This document shows, piece after piece, positions 17,426 through 25,031 of a stretch of DNA of 64,000 bases. Within the stretch, counting starts at the first letter, position 1. Each line of letters opens with the position of its first letter. The notes beneath the pieces were generated by a model that was not told the DNA's origin, did no database searches, and saw nothing but the letters and a program-made list of their open reading frames with translations. Source of the DNA: Paenibacillus albidus (lineage in GTDB: Bacteria; Bacillota; Bacilli; Paenibacillales; Paenibacillaceae); NCBI RefSeq assembly GCF_014644435.1, contig NZ_BMKR01000039.1:1-64000 (forward strand), given 5' to 3'. Both the position numbers and the translations under genes were made by a program.

Positions 17426-18060
17426 GTGCGACCAAGCATAGGTTATGAAATTTAGCAGGTGAAATCCTGCTTGGAAAGACGTTATAGGCAAGAGAGACCG
17501 GGCTTCCCCGGGGTCGAAGAGCCAGGCATGTTATACAATGATTTCATAGCAACTTGGGAGACCCGGCTTGTTCTTCCGAAGCAAGGAAGTATGGTCCAAC
17601 AACCGATCACAAGGAAAAGACCAGAAGACAAACCGGGAGTCGGATCACGGTATAGTACCGACGAAGCCGGTGTAATGTCGGCGGAGGGAAGGCCGTGACC
17701 TATTTTCACTCTTGACACGGACACATTTTCTACACACAGGGGTAGGCAAAAAGATGCAAACAAAACTGGCAAGAATAGCAGAATTGGCAAGAGCAAAACC
17801 AAAAGGGTCCTTCACATCCCTGTATCATCTGCTGAATGAAGAACTGCTGCTGCAATGTCATCATGAATTGGATGGCTCAAAGGCAACGGGAGTGAATGAA
17901 GTGACGCGGGTGGAATACGACCAGAATGCCCAGGACAACACTCGGAACTTGGTAGAACGACTGAAAAAGAAGCAATATCATCCGCAGTCGGTCCGTCGCG
18001 TCTATATCCCCAAAGACGCCAACAGCAAACGGCCATTAAGAATTCCATCCTATGATCACT
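17426..18060 (+). mobile_element. truncated group II intron (5' part)
   Basis: GTGCGACC at 17426 is a canonical group II intron 5' end, preceded by the exon bases ACTCAACTTTCG. It is followed by about 330 bases of domain I-IV-like structured sequence and then the intron-encoded reverse transcriptase. The intron is cut near 18060 inside that gene; no domain V or VI follows on this strand. It is fused there to the 5' end of a second intron lying in opposite orientation. Confidence 0.8.
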
Positions 18061-18092
18061 TTCAGGCCTACGATCTGGCTGTCTACGCTTAA
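17754..18092 (+). pseudogene. ltrA: group II intron reverse transcriptase, N-terminal remnant
   Basis: From ATG 17754 about 100 codons match the start of a group II intron-encoded protein: MQTKLARIAELARAKPKG, then ELDGSKATGVNEVTRVEY (RT-0/1 region) and RRVYIPKDANSKRPLRIPSY (the R-P-L-G-I-P motif, here with R for G). After PSYD the frame leaves the family and stops at 18092, where the inverted second intron begins. The catalytic YADD, maturase and endonuclease domains are absent, so it is inactive. Confidence 0.85.
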
Positions 18093-18201
18093 CGCCTGAG
18101 ATTACTCTCAGCCGTCCAAGACTCGCTATTGGTGGCTTGGCTTTAGCCTTTCCAAGCAGGATTTCCACCTGCTAAATTTTACAACCTAGGCTTGGTCGCA
18201 C
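18061..18201 (-). mobile_element. second truncated group II intron 5' end, inverted
   Basis: Read on the minus strand from 18201, the sequence begins GTGCGACCAAGCCTAGGTTG and matches the left intron end over about 50 bases with few differences. It then diverges into a different domain I. The 12 exon bases before it (ACTCAACTTTCG, 18214-18203) are identical to those before the left intron. The two ends face each other and are joined head to head with everything between lost. Confidence 0.75.
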
Positions 18202-18256
18202 CGAAAGTTGAGTCATAAAGAACAACAGCCTGCCCGCCCGCTGAGACTCATCCCGG

Positions 18257-18469
18257 CTTGAATTTCAGCTTCTGCAGGACAACGAGATCCCACAGGTTCT
18301 GAGGCTCTACGCAGGAAGCGAATATATGAATCATATCGCCATCAAAAACTGGCCGGCGGTCAGATTCTGGACCCAATCCGGCTTCAACGGCATCAGCGGA
18401 ATATATGGGGACAAAACGATTGCGGAAGACTCCTATGCCAACATAGAGTTGATTAAGAGCTTGCTTTAG
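18257..18469 (+). pseudogene. internally deleted GNAT acetyltransferase
   Basis: Seventy codons join the start of a GNAT protein (FQLLQDNEIPQVLRLY) straight to its end (AVRFWTQSGF, then IYGDKTIAEDSYANIELIK). The central part with the acetyl-CoA binding loop is missing, and there is no start codon or ribosome site. It looks like a deletion relic next to the intron junction. Confidence 0.65.
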
Positions 18470-18482
18470 TTGTTGCCTGATC

Positions 18483-18524
18483 GTGGACACAGAGCCTCGT
18501 TGTTAGGGCGAGGTCTGTGTCCAC
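18483..18524. terminator. long hairpin between convergent genes
   Basis: GTGGACACAGAGCCTCG (18483-18499) pairs with CGAGGTCTGTGTCCAC (18509-18524), with a single bulged G. The T-run is poor on both strands. It lies directly before the end of the collagen-like gene and can serve it as a terminator. Confidence 0.55.
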
Positions 18525-18535
18525 TTCAGATTGGC

Positions 18536-18949
18536 TTAGAAGCAGGTAAAAGATGTAATTCTTCTCAAATCCACCCCATAGTATCTCCAGCTTCCGCCGA
18601 AGAAGCGGAACCCGGCTACCGATCTGCGTCCGACAAAAATGGGGAAAAACCAGAAGCTGTCCCCGTTTCTCAGCCAAATGTAAGTATTACGGAACAAACA
18701 ACCGCTAATGGCTCCCGGATCGACGGCATAAGCCGTCAGCTGCGGAGTGTAACCTGGAGGGGGTAGCGTTGGCGGAGAGAAGGGGCCCCCAGGGCCAGGC
18801 CCTACCGGACCCACGGGGCCGAAAGAGCCCCCCGGAAAGTCGGGAAAAGCCGGTTCTCCCGGCCCTCCCGGAAACCCGGGTCCACCCGGAAAACCCGGGG
18901 AAGGCCCGATTGGATTAAAGGGGCCGAGCGGTGCTGGTTGAAATGTCAT
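18536..18949 (-). CDS. Gly/Pro-rich collagen-like protein, probable spore surface
   Basis: A 137-residue protein with two parts. Residues 5-70 are Gly-Pro-Phe rich with G-x-P steps (GFPGGPGFPGGPGEPAFPDF). Residues 75-137 are a compact domain with CLFRNTYIWLRNG, FWFFPIFVGRRSVAGFRFFG and a final SFTCF, that is, two cysteines framing aromatic strands. Proteins with this C-terminal pattern are common in spore-forming Bacillales and are often small coat-type proteins; spore location is inferred. ATG 18949 has GAAGGAG eight bases upstream. It stands alone, and the cysteines may cross-link. Confidence 0.7.
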   Translation of the reverse strand: MTFQPAPLGPFNPIGPSPGFPGGPGFPGGPGEPAFPDFPGGSFGPVGPVGPGPGGPFSPPTLPPPGYTPQLTAYAVDPGAISGCLFRNTYIWLRNGDSFWFFPIFVGRRSVAGFRFFGGSWRYYGVDLRRITSFTCF

Positions 18950-19053
18950 TACATTCACTCCTTCTTCAAGATAGGCTAACATAAGGTATGCCTGAAGGAA
19001 GGAATGGGCGTGGGCGAATGCCTACTTGCGTGCTGAAATCCCGGGTATGAAAT

Positions 19054-19824
19054 TTAATCTGCAAGCTCCAGCAATTTGTTATAGCTCGACAAGGTCGCAA
19101 CATCTTCCACTTGTTGACCGGATCTGTAAAAGGTAATCCTGCCGGAGCCCTTACCCAGGGGTCCTCTGGCTTCCAGCAGCCGCTTGAGATGTCGGGCCGT
19201 TCCCAAACTGCCATCGATAATATCGGCATCGGATGCCGCAAGCCTTGCCACAATGCTTTTGAAATAAGGAAAATGAGTACAGCCCAGAACAATGGTTCCA
19301 TACTGCTGCATATCCAGTGACGAGAACTGCTCCCGCAGATAAGGCTCAACCACCGCTTCACGGAACTCCAGCTGCTCGGCATAATGAACCAGTCCCGGAA
19401 GCGGAAGACTGTCCACCACTTGCTCAGGGTCCACCCTTTTCACAAGATTCTGGAACTTCTCCTCCTTCAGGGTCAAAGCCGTTGCAAGGACCAGCACTTT
19501 TTTCCGCTCGCCCGTGTTTTGCTGCACCGCTGATTTCACCGCCGGTTCAATCCCCAGGATGGGGAAATCATATCTGCGCCGAAGGTCTGCCACGGCTACG
19601 CTGGTAGCGGTATTGCAGGCCACAACGATTGCTTCCACCCCCTGGCTCGCGATAAACCGGGCCGCTTCAAAAATATACTGCCGTACCTCTTCTTTCGATT
19701 TCTCCCCGTAAGGCAAATGCAGGTCGTCCGCATAAAACAGGTAGTCTTCATCAGGCATGATCTTCATAGCTTGGCGAAGGACCGTCAGTCCACCGATCCC
19801 CGAGTCAAAAAATCCTATTTTCAC
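19054..19824 (-). CDS. murI: glutamate racemase
   Basis: A 256-residue enzyme that makes D-glutamate for peptidoglycan. The two catalytic cysteines are in VACNTATS (about residue 72) and LGCTHFPY (about 184), with FDSGIGGLTVL at the start. The length is usual for the family. The start is a GTG with a weak AAAGAG site. It lies alone; upstream is a cluster of dispersed repeats, so its promoter must lie within about 100 bases of the start. Confidence 0.93.
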   Translation of the reverse strand: MKIGFFDSGIGGLTVLRQAMKIMPDEDYLFYADDLHLPYGEKSKEEVRQYIFEAARFIASQGVEAIVVACNTATSVAVADLRRRYDFPILGIEPAVKSAVQQNTGERKKVLVLATALTLKEEKFQNLVKRVDPEQVVDSLPLPGLVHYAEQLEFREAVVEPYLREQFSSLDMQQYGTIVLGCTHFPYFKSIVARLAASDADIIDGSLGTARHLKRLLEARGPLGKGSGRITFYRSGQQVEDVATLSSYNKLLELAD

Positions 19825-19926
19825 GTAAGTTCACTCTTTTCGTTAATTTCTTCGCTTCTTCCTAAAGTGCAATTATCATAAATCATCCTAAGTAGGGTGT
19901 CAAAATAAAAAGGGCCCGACCGCGAG

Positions 19927-20104
19927 AGGGAAAACCACCCGCTAAGCGGAGAATATAGGCTGCGGCCGGGCAGGTATAGGGAAAACCACCCGCTAATTTT
20001 CTAGAAACGCTCGATTCCGGTGTTTTTGACGATATTAGCGGGTGTAATTCCCTCTAATGTGACAGATACAGGCTATTCTGCGGATTTAGCGGGTGTAATT
20101 CCCT
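19927..20104. repeat. REP-like repeat, two direct and two inverted units
   Basis: AGGGAAAACCACCCGCTAA stands at 19927-19945 and 19978-19996. The complement of a close variant (TTAGCGGGTGTAATTCCCT) stands at 20035-20053 and 20086-20104. Both pairs have a 51-base period, and the bases between the units are partly alike (GAGAATA/CAGAATA then GCCTG), so two 70-base blocks face each other as a potential cruciform. It lies between the start of murI and the end of the BASS transporter gene. It looks like a dispersed genome repeat. Confidence 0.8.
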
Positions 20105-20198
20105 ATAGCACATGGCGACCGGTTAGTCTGTGTATGCCTCTAACCAAAAAAGAGTCGCCCCAGCCAGCCACCATAAGGCATCTTGGACAACTCTTCAT

Positions 20199-21236
20199 TC
20201 ATCTTAGCTTCGCGAAAACATCGGCGTCTTTCGCCGGAGCAGCTGGCCTCTTCCGCTCAGCCTCACTGAGGACAAGCAGCCGTTTGGACCGCCGCCCGAT
20301 AACGAACCCGGATAATGCTGCCAGAATCTGCTGGAACAGCATGCCCGAGATGACCGGAAGCGCTACGGCCGGGGGGAAATATTTGACCGCCAGTACCGCA
20401 CCCGCGCTCAGATTCCGCATCCCCGAATTAAACTGCACGGCTACGGAGTCCTCATAGTTCCAGCGCAAGCGGCGGGAAACCAGTGAGCCGATGACATAAC
20501 CCAGTACAACCGTAACGAAGGTTACCGCAATAATGACGAGCAGCTTGCCGTCAGGATGTTTCAGGTAACGTGCGATGCTCGCGCCATTAATGGCCACCAC
20601 CATAAACAATCCCACTTTCACAAAAGGAGCGAGGGGCGGTCCGTAAACGGTATTGACCTTGCCTTTGGTCCATTGGTTGAGCAGCATCCCGGCCAGGGAG
20701 GGCAGCACCACCATCCAGAGCAGACCCTTCATCATCTCGCCCATCTGAATCTCCACACTGCTCCCCATCAGAATATACAGCGTACCCGGCACGATCAGTG
20801 GAGACAGCAGGGTATCCACCAGAATAAGCGCCAGCGTCAGCGCGATATTGCCGCTGTAAATGGACACCCAGACCACACTGACCACCCCGGTAGGGATGGC
20901 GAAAAGCAGGACATAGCCGGTCACCGTATAAGGATCATCCGGAAAAATCAGCAATGCGGCCAGCCAGCCGACCAAAGGCATTACGATATGGAGGATTACC
21001 ATCAGAACAATCAGCTTCTGCGGCTTCAGCAGCACATTCAGCAGATCGCCGAGATTCGACTTCAGGCTGCCGATCAGTGTCATGACCGCAAAAATCCAGG
21101 GCACAAGCCACGATAGCGGCAGCAGCCTGCTCTCATTTAGCACCCCAACCAGAATCGCCAGGGGCGTGAGCAGCGGCATGATTTTTTCCAAAATCTGATT
21201 TGAACGGACCAGCCCGTTCCGTAGGTTAGATATCAT
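20199..21236 (-). CDS. bile acid:sodium symporter family (BASS) transporter
   Basis: A 345-residue membrane protein with nine to ten hydrophobic helices and the conserved BASS core: QFNSGMRNLSAGAVLAVKYF near residue 265 (the crossover helix that binds Na+ and substrate) and a matching FAIPTGVVSVVW region in the first half. The cytoplasmic C-terminus is basic and proline-rich. Bacterial members move organic anions of several kinds, and the substrate cannot be told from sequence. AGGAATCAG precedes the ATG. No regulator or enzyme is linked to it. Confidence 0.85.
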   Translation of the reverse strand: MISNLRNGLVRSNQILEKIMPLLTPLAILVGVLNESRLLPLSWLVPWIFAVMTLIGSLKSNLGDLLNVLLKPQKLIVLMVILHIVMPLVGWLAALLIFPDDPYTVTGYVLLFAIPTGVVSVVWVSIYSGNIALTLALILVDTLLSPLIVPGTLYILMGSSVEIQMGEMMKGLLWMVVLPSLAGMLLNQWTKGKVNTVYGPPLAPFVKVGLFMVVAINGASIARYLKHPDGKLLVIIAVTFVTVVLGYVIGSLVSRRLRWNYEDSVAVQFNSGMRNLSAGAVLAVKYFPPAVALPVISGMLFQQILAALSGFVIGRRSKRLLVLSEAERKRPAAPAKDADVFAKLR

Positions 21237-21367
21237 CTGATTCCTGCACCTTTGTATGAAACTCCATACATTCCTTATTCATAGATTCCTGTAGTGTTGC
21301 CTCACCTGAAATCATAACAGATTTAAGTGTTCAGCAGTGCAGGATTCATGGCAATCTCCAGAAAAAT

Positions 21368-22378
21368 CTAGGCCAGACTGTTCGCAACCCCCACCACAAC
21401 CCAGGAGAGGATCAGGATCACATTCCCCCAGAGCAGCAGTTTTTTGGGCAGAGCGAAACCTCTCCACTCCCCGTCTTTCAGTCCCCAGGCATTGCTGATG
21501 ATCAAGGACAGTCCATTAAAAGCAAGCCAGCCGACTACGGAACCCAGGGGTCCCAGCAAGGCTGTGGCTTTGGCATAAAAACCAAGGGCCAGGAACCAGA
21601 CCGCTGCTGTCAGCAGGGCTTTGAGATAAGCTTTGACGGCACCCTTCGCCACATAATCCCGGTACGTGCCATTCTTGACCAGCAGCCAGACTGCATAAGC
21701 AAAATTGGCGATAAAACCACCCGATAAAGTGATCACCCAGCCGATCAGGCTGGCGCTGATCTTGGCTGTACCATCAGCTACCGCAAGGTCCACCGTCTGG
21801 TTGGCATAAGAAAAGCCGATATTCATCGCCGCAGAGCCGAGTCCGGCCACCGAAGCGATAATGAGGCCTGTAGACAGCTTGCCGCCATGGCTTGTCCCGG
21901 TGCCCGACGCTGCCAGTATCTGTTCTTTGACCAGTCCCGCTTTCGTAATCACCGCAACCCCGGCCAGCATAATCGCCGTACCGGCCAAAAGAACGGTGAA
22001 CGGCCCCGCAGCCGGGAGGTTGCCGAAGATAAACAAAGGAATCAGGGAGCCCAGGGAAGCTGATATCCCCATGTTCACCCCGTATGTAAGAGAAACGCCA
22101 ATGGAGTCAATCGCTTTGCCGAACAGGATGGAGCTGATCCCCCAGAGGAATCCGCAAAAGGCGGCAATGCCCAGAACATCGGCAGGTGTCTGTCTGATGT
22201 AACCCATAAAGCCGGGCACTTCAATCCATGTCCAGGCCACCGGAATAATCAAGATGCCAACTACTGAAAAAACAGCCCAGAACGCCTCCCAGGAGAACGG
22301 CTGATATTTCTTCATGCCCAGTCCGAAGCTGCCCTGGAAGCAGCAGGCGAGCAGCAGTATCAAAAACCCGTAAATCAT
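21368..22378 (-). CDS. rhaT: L-rhamnose/H+ symporter (RhaT family)
   Basis: A 336-residue protein with ten hydrophobic helices and the RhaT family pattern: early QGSFGLGMKKYQPFSWEAFW, then GFLWGISSILFGKAI and YGVNMGISASLGSLIP, and late WLAFNGLSLIISNAWGL. It belongs to the drug/metabolite transporter superfamily. ATG 22378 has GGGAGGAG seven bases upstream; an ATG 15 codons earlier gives an unlikely hydrophilic leader. No rhamnose catabolic gene is near, so the substrate could be another sugar. Confidence 0.85.
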   Translation of the reverse strand: MIYGFLILLLACCFQGSFGLGMKKYQPFSWEAFWAVFSVVGILIIPVAWTWIEVPGFMGYIRQTPADVLGIAAFCGFLWGISSILFGKAIDSIGVSLTYGVNMGISASLGSLIPLFIFGNLPAAGPFTVLLAGTAIMLAGVAVITKAGLVKEQILAASGTGTSHGGKLSTGLIIASVAGLGSAAMNIGFSYANQTVDLAVADGTAKISASLIGWVITLSGGFIANFAYAVWLLVKNGTYRDYVAKGAVKAYLKALLTAAVWFLALGFYAKATALLGPLGSVVGWLAFNGLSLIISNAWGLKDGEWRGFALPKKLLLWGNVILILSWVVVGVANSLA

Positions 22379-22470
22379 GTTGTTTCTCCTCCCAAACAGG
22401 TCTGCATTGTATTTTCTGCACATGTGGATGATTATACATGAAAAGTTTCATTTCAAGGTGAAAATTTCAC

Positions 22471-22500
22471 AAAAATAGACCACGGTTTTCCCGTGGCCTT
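22471..22500 (-). terminator. terminator of the radical SAM gene
   Basis: On the minus strand CCACGG-GAAAA-CCGTGG followed by TCTATTTTT, 33 bases after the stop codon. Confidence 0.7.
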
Positions 22501-22532
22501 CCTTTAATGACAAGCGTTCGATACCAGGCGGA

Positions 22533-23480
22533 TTATACGCCTGACGGAAACAAAGCTTCCCTTGCCGGACAAGGCAACTTCTCCAGGAAATCAGCCAGTG
22601 GCGTTGGCATATTGCTGTAGAGCTCTGCCAGTGAGGTGCCCTTATAAACATTGCCGATAATCACAGGATGACACAGCTCGGAAATCAGGATATCACCGTT
22701 GCCGTGCAGATGCAGTTGTTTTTTGCCTTCAATGCAGTGCGGGAAATAAACCCCGGGCGTCTCCGCAAACCCCATCTCTTCCATGAAACGGTCCATACAA
22801 GTGAAATAGAGCACCGTGTCCTCTTTTTTCCGGGCAATCAGCTCATTGACGGCATTCTTCAGCTTCTCTCTGGCCGCTATCGCTTTCCAGCCGGTATGTC
22901 CCATGATGATACTGTTCTGAATTTCATGCGTTCTTACGCCCATCGCGTAGACATGATCGCTGATTTCCTGCATGTTGTCCTGCGTCTCGCTGAACAGCAG
23001 GGTCTCCAGCACGGTATCCACGCCGGTCTTTGTGAACAGGGTGATGTTCTCTCTGATTTTGTCATAGATGCTTGTATGGATATTGTAGTAACGGGAGAAG
23101 GCCTCCGCATTGGTAAAATTAAAGGAAATATGAATGGTGGTCAGCCCCGCTTCCGCCAGCTCGCCGATCCGCTCCGCATTCAGCAGACTGCCGTTGGAGT
23201 TCAGTTGGGTCTGAATGCCTCTGGATGCACAATAGCTAACGATCTCTACGCAGTCCTGGAATTTCAGAGTCACTTCTCCGCCGGACAGCCGCACCCTCTT
23301 CAGCCCGGGCAGCTCCTCCAGAATGCGGATCACTTCCTTGGCTTTGATGCTTTGTCCATCATTTCGGTTATAGGCGCAGCAGTAGTCGCAGCGAAAATTG
23401 CAATTGGAAGTTACCCCGATCTCGAGTCCTTCCAGCTCATAGGTAAGCGGCCGATCCAGTTCCAGTGATTTGTATCTCAT
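22533..23480 (-). CDS. radical SAM protein
   Basis: A 315-residue radical SAM enzyme. The cluster motif C-x3-C-x2-C is CNFRCDYC at about residues 28-35, with GGE in RLSGGEVTL and the SAM-binding beta strands following. A C-terminal region has scattered cysteines (FTCMDRF, FPHCIEGKK, SELCHPV, LPCPA) that may bind a second iron-sulfur cluster, though not in a standard SPASM spacing. The substrate is unknown, and no precursor peptide gene is visible nearby. The start may be ATG 23480 or a TTG two codons earlier; the GGAGG site fits both. Confidence 0.82.
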   Translation of the reverse strand: MRYKSLELDRPLTYELEGLEIGVTSNCNFRCDYCCAYNRNDGQSIKAKEVIRILEELPGLKRVRLSGGEVTLKFQDCVEIVSYCASRGIQTQLNSNGSLLNAERIGELAEAGLTTIHISFNFTNAEAFSRYYNIHTSIYDKIRENITLFTKTGVDTVLETLLFSETQDNMQEISDHVYAMGVRTHEIQNSIIMGHTGWKAIAAREKLKNAVNELIARKKEDTVLYFTCMDRFMEEMGFAETPGVYFPHCIEGKKQLHLHGNGDILISELCHPVIIGNVYKGTSLAELYSNMPTPLADFLEKLPCPAREALFPSGV

Positions 23481-23597
23481 GTTCAAAACAGCCTCCTGAC
23501 AATGATAAGAATAATAAGCTGGGCGCTTTGGGTGCTCAACCTTAGTGATTATAAAGGTTAATGCGCCAGGAATATGTGATATTTATTCTATCAAGAA

Positions 23598-23642
23598 GAA
23601 ACGGCTTCGCCGTCCTCTGGAAGAGGAGGGCATCCGTTTCTC
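23598..23642. other. hairpin in the gap between two minus-strand genes
   Basis: AGAAACGG (about 23597-23604) pairs with CCGTTTCT (23634-23641) around an inner CCTC/GAGG stem. It lies upstream of the radical SAM gene and after the terminator of the next gene. Its role is unknown. Confidence 0.4.
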
Positions 23643-23694
23643 GTAGAAATAGAAGACTGATTTATGGTGTAGCACATATAAATCCTTATATTTT

Positions 23695-23730
23695 AAAAAA
23701 AGCCCCCGTCACGTGGACCTGACGGGAGCT
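23695..23730 (-). terminator. terminator of the UlaG-like gene
   Basis: On the minus strand AGCTCCCGTCA and TGACGGGGGCT form a stem with one mismatch, followed by seven T. Confidence 0.85.
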
Positions 23731-23763
23731 GCCTTTTGAAGCTTTCGCTTTTGGGGAAGGCTT

Positions 23764-24615
23764 CTATTCAATTTTGCGAAAAGCTCTAGCCGATGCGTAC
23801 ACGAATCTTTCCGCACGCGCCATCACATGAAATTTCTGTTCCGGGAAATGCCGGTACAGATAATCCACAAAATACCCGGGATTCTCCGCATTCCCGGCAA
23901 ACAAATCATAATGCAGCGGAATAACTGTCTCAAATCCGGCCACGGCCGCAAATTCTGCGGCTTCCCGGTAGCTCATATTGCCCACGATATTCCGTTCATT
24001 CCGAAAGTAGTCACGGCCGTTAATCGGCAGCAGGGCGAGATCAACATCCTGAGCGCTGACCGCCTCGATCAGTTCCGGGAATAACACGGTATCTCCAGCG
24101 TGATAAAGCGTTACTCCGTTTAACTGAATAATATAGCCTACGTAAAGCGGGCGCCCCTGTTCGTCCGTATCCTTCTGCTCATGTGCAGCGGAAACGGGCA
24201 GCACCCGCAGGTTGCCGCTGGGCGTGGTCCAGTTCCCGGGCTCCGCAATCAGGATCTGCCCGGCGGCGGCTCCGAGTTCCCGCAGCTGAGGCTCACAGAC
24301 TGCCGGGGCCATAAAGGTCAATGTTGGATTGTTCGCTGCAATGGAAGGGATCGAACCTCTATCCAAATGATCCGAATGGTCATGGGTAATCAGGCACACA
24401 TCGGCGCCTGTAATATCCCCGGGCCCAATCGGCGGCGGAAACGATCGGTCAGGGTTCTCCGAGACATAAGGATCAATGTAAAGTGTCACTCCATCCCCTT
24501 TAATAATTACGCTCTCCTGCCCGAGAAACCACACGGCCAGGCAGCCGTAAGGGACCTCGGTATCTTTTACCTCCTGAATCAGCGCTTGTCCGGTTCGTAT
24601 GTTCTGTTTGTCCAT
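23764..24615 (-). CDS. UlaG-like MBL-fold metallohydrolase
   Basis: A 283-residue metallo-beta-lactamase-fold enzyme. The metal motif H-x-H-x-D-H is THDHSDH at about residue 75, with later ligands in LYHAGDTV and PLHYD. The whole pattern (SVIIKGDGVTLYIDPYVSEN near the start) fits the UlaG/L-ascorbate-6-phosphate lactonase-like group. The substrate is probably a sugar-acid lactone or phosphodiester, but no ascorbate genes are near. ATG 24615 follows AGGAGATCTT. It is a single-gene unit. Confidence 0.85.
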   Translation of the reverse strand: MDKQNIRTGQALIQEVKDTEVPYGCLAVWFLGQESVIIKGDGVTLYIDPYVSENPDRSFPPPIGPGDITGADVCLITHDHSDHLDRGSIPSIAANNPTLTFMAPAVCEPQLRELGAAAGQILIAEPGNWTTPSGNLRVLPVSAAHEQKDTDEQGRPLYVGYIIQLNGVTLYHAGDTVLFPELIEAVSAQDVDLALLPINGRDYFRNERNIVGNMSYREAAEFAAVAGFETVIPLHYDLFAGNAENPGYFVDYLYRHFPEQKFHVMARAERFVYASARAFRKIE

Positions 24616-24980
24616 AAGATCTCCTGCCTCTCTTGTTGAATGATGATGGATGAATGCCGATAGGTTCAATCAGATATTTCCAGTATAGAGGAATCCACCG
24701 TGGAACTTCAAATTTCCATTCAGGAACGGAAGTACACAAAACCGTCGATCCCATTAGGGACAGCAGACAGTCCAAGTGGCGGTAACGGACCGGGGTGCGC
24801 TTATTTTCAAAGAAAACACGATTTCCCTATGCTTACGGACTCCGTTGCGCTTATTTACGTAAATCCACTCCATATCTGCCAGGTGCAGAGGGAATAAGAG
24901 CGCCAAGGTCCGTAAGCCCGGTTAAAATCCCCCTATGGAGAAACTAAGGGCTCTGGGGTCCGAGTGTATAATTTCCCAAT
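24616..24980. other. gap holding a dispersed repeat
   Basis: The stretch holds the repeat units listed separately (24787-24911) and likely promoter DNA for the UlaG-like gene. No gene is supported. Confidence 0.5.
24787..24911. repeat. second REP-like repeat family, two direct and one inverted unit
   Basis: GGACCGGGGTGCGCTTATTT (24787-24806) and GGACTCCGTTGCGCTTATTT (24837-24856) are direct copies 50 bases apart. GAATAAGAGCGCCAAGGTCC (24892-24911) is an inverted copy, and flanking CGTAAG/CTTACG bases are shared. The layout parallels the repeat at 19927, but the core sequence differs. Confidence 0.7.
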
Positions 24981-25010
24981 AAAAAACAGGCTGCCGCACC
25001 CGGCAACCTG
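24981..25010 (-). terminator. terminator of the GH18-like gene
   Basis: On the minus strand CAGG-T-TGCCG and CGGCA-G-CCTG form a stem followed by TTTTTT. Confidence 0.85.
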
Positions 25011-25031
25011 CTTCAACATAAATCCTAACCT

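Larger units (their letters stand above)
17414..18214. repeat. inverted repeat formed by two intron 5' ends with exon bases
   Basis: The arms 17414-17480 and 18146-18214 are nearly identical in inverted orientation. Each has 12 exon bases plus about 55 bases of intron 5' end. The spacer holds the rest of both truncated introns. Confidence 0.8.
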
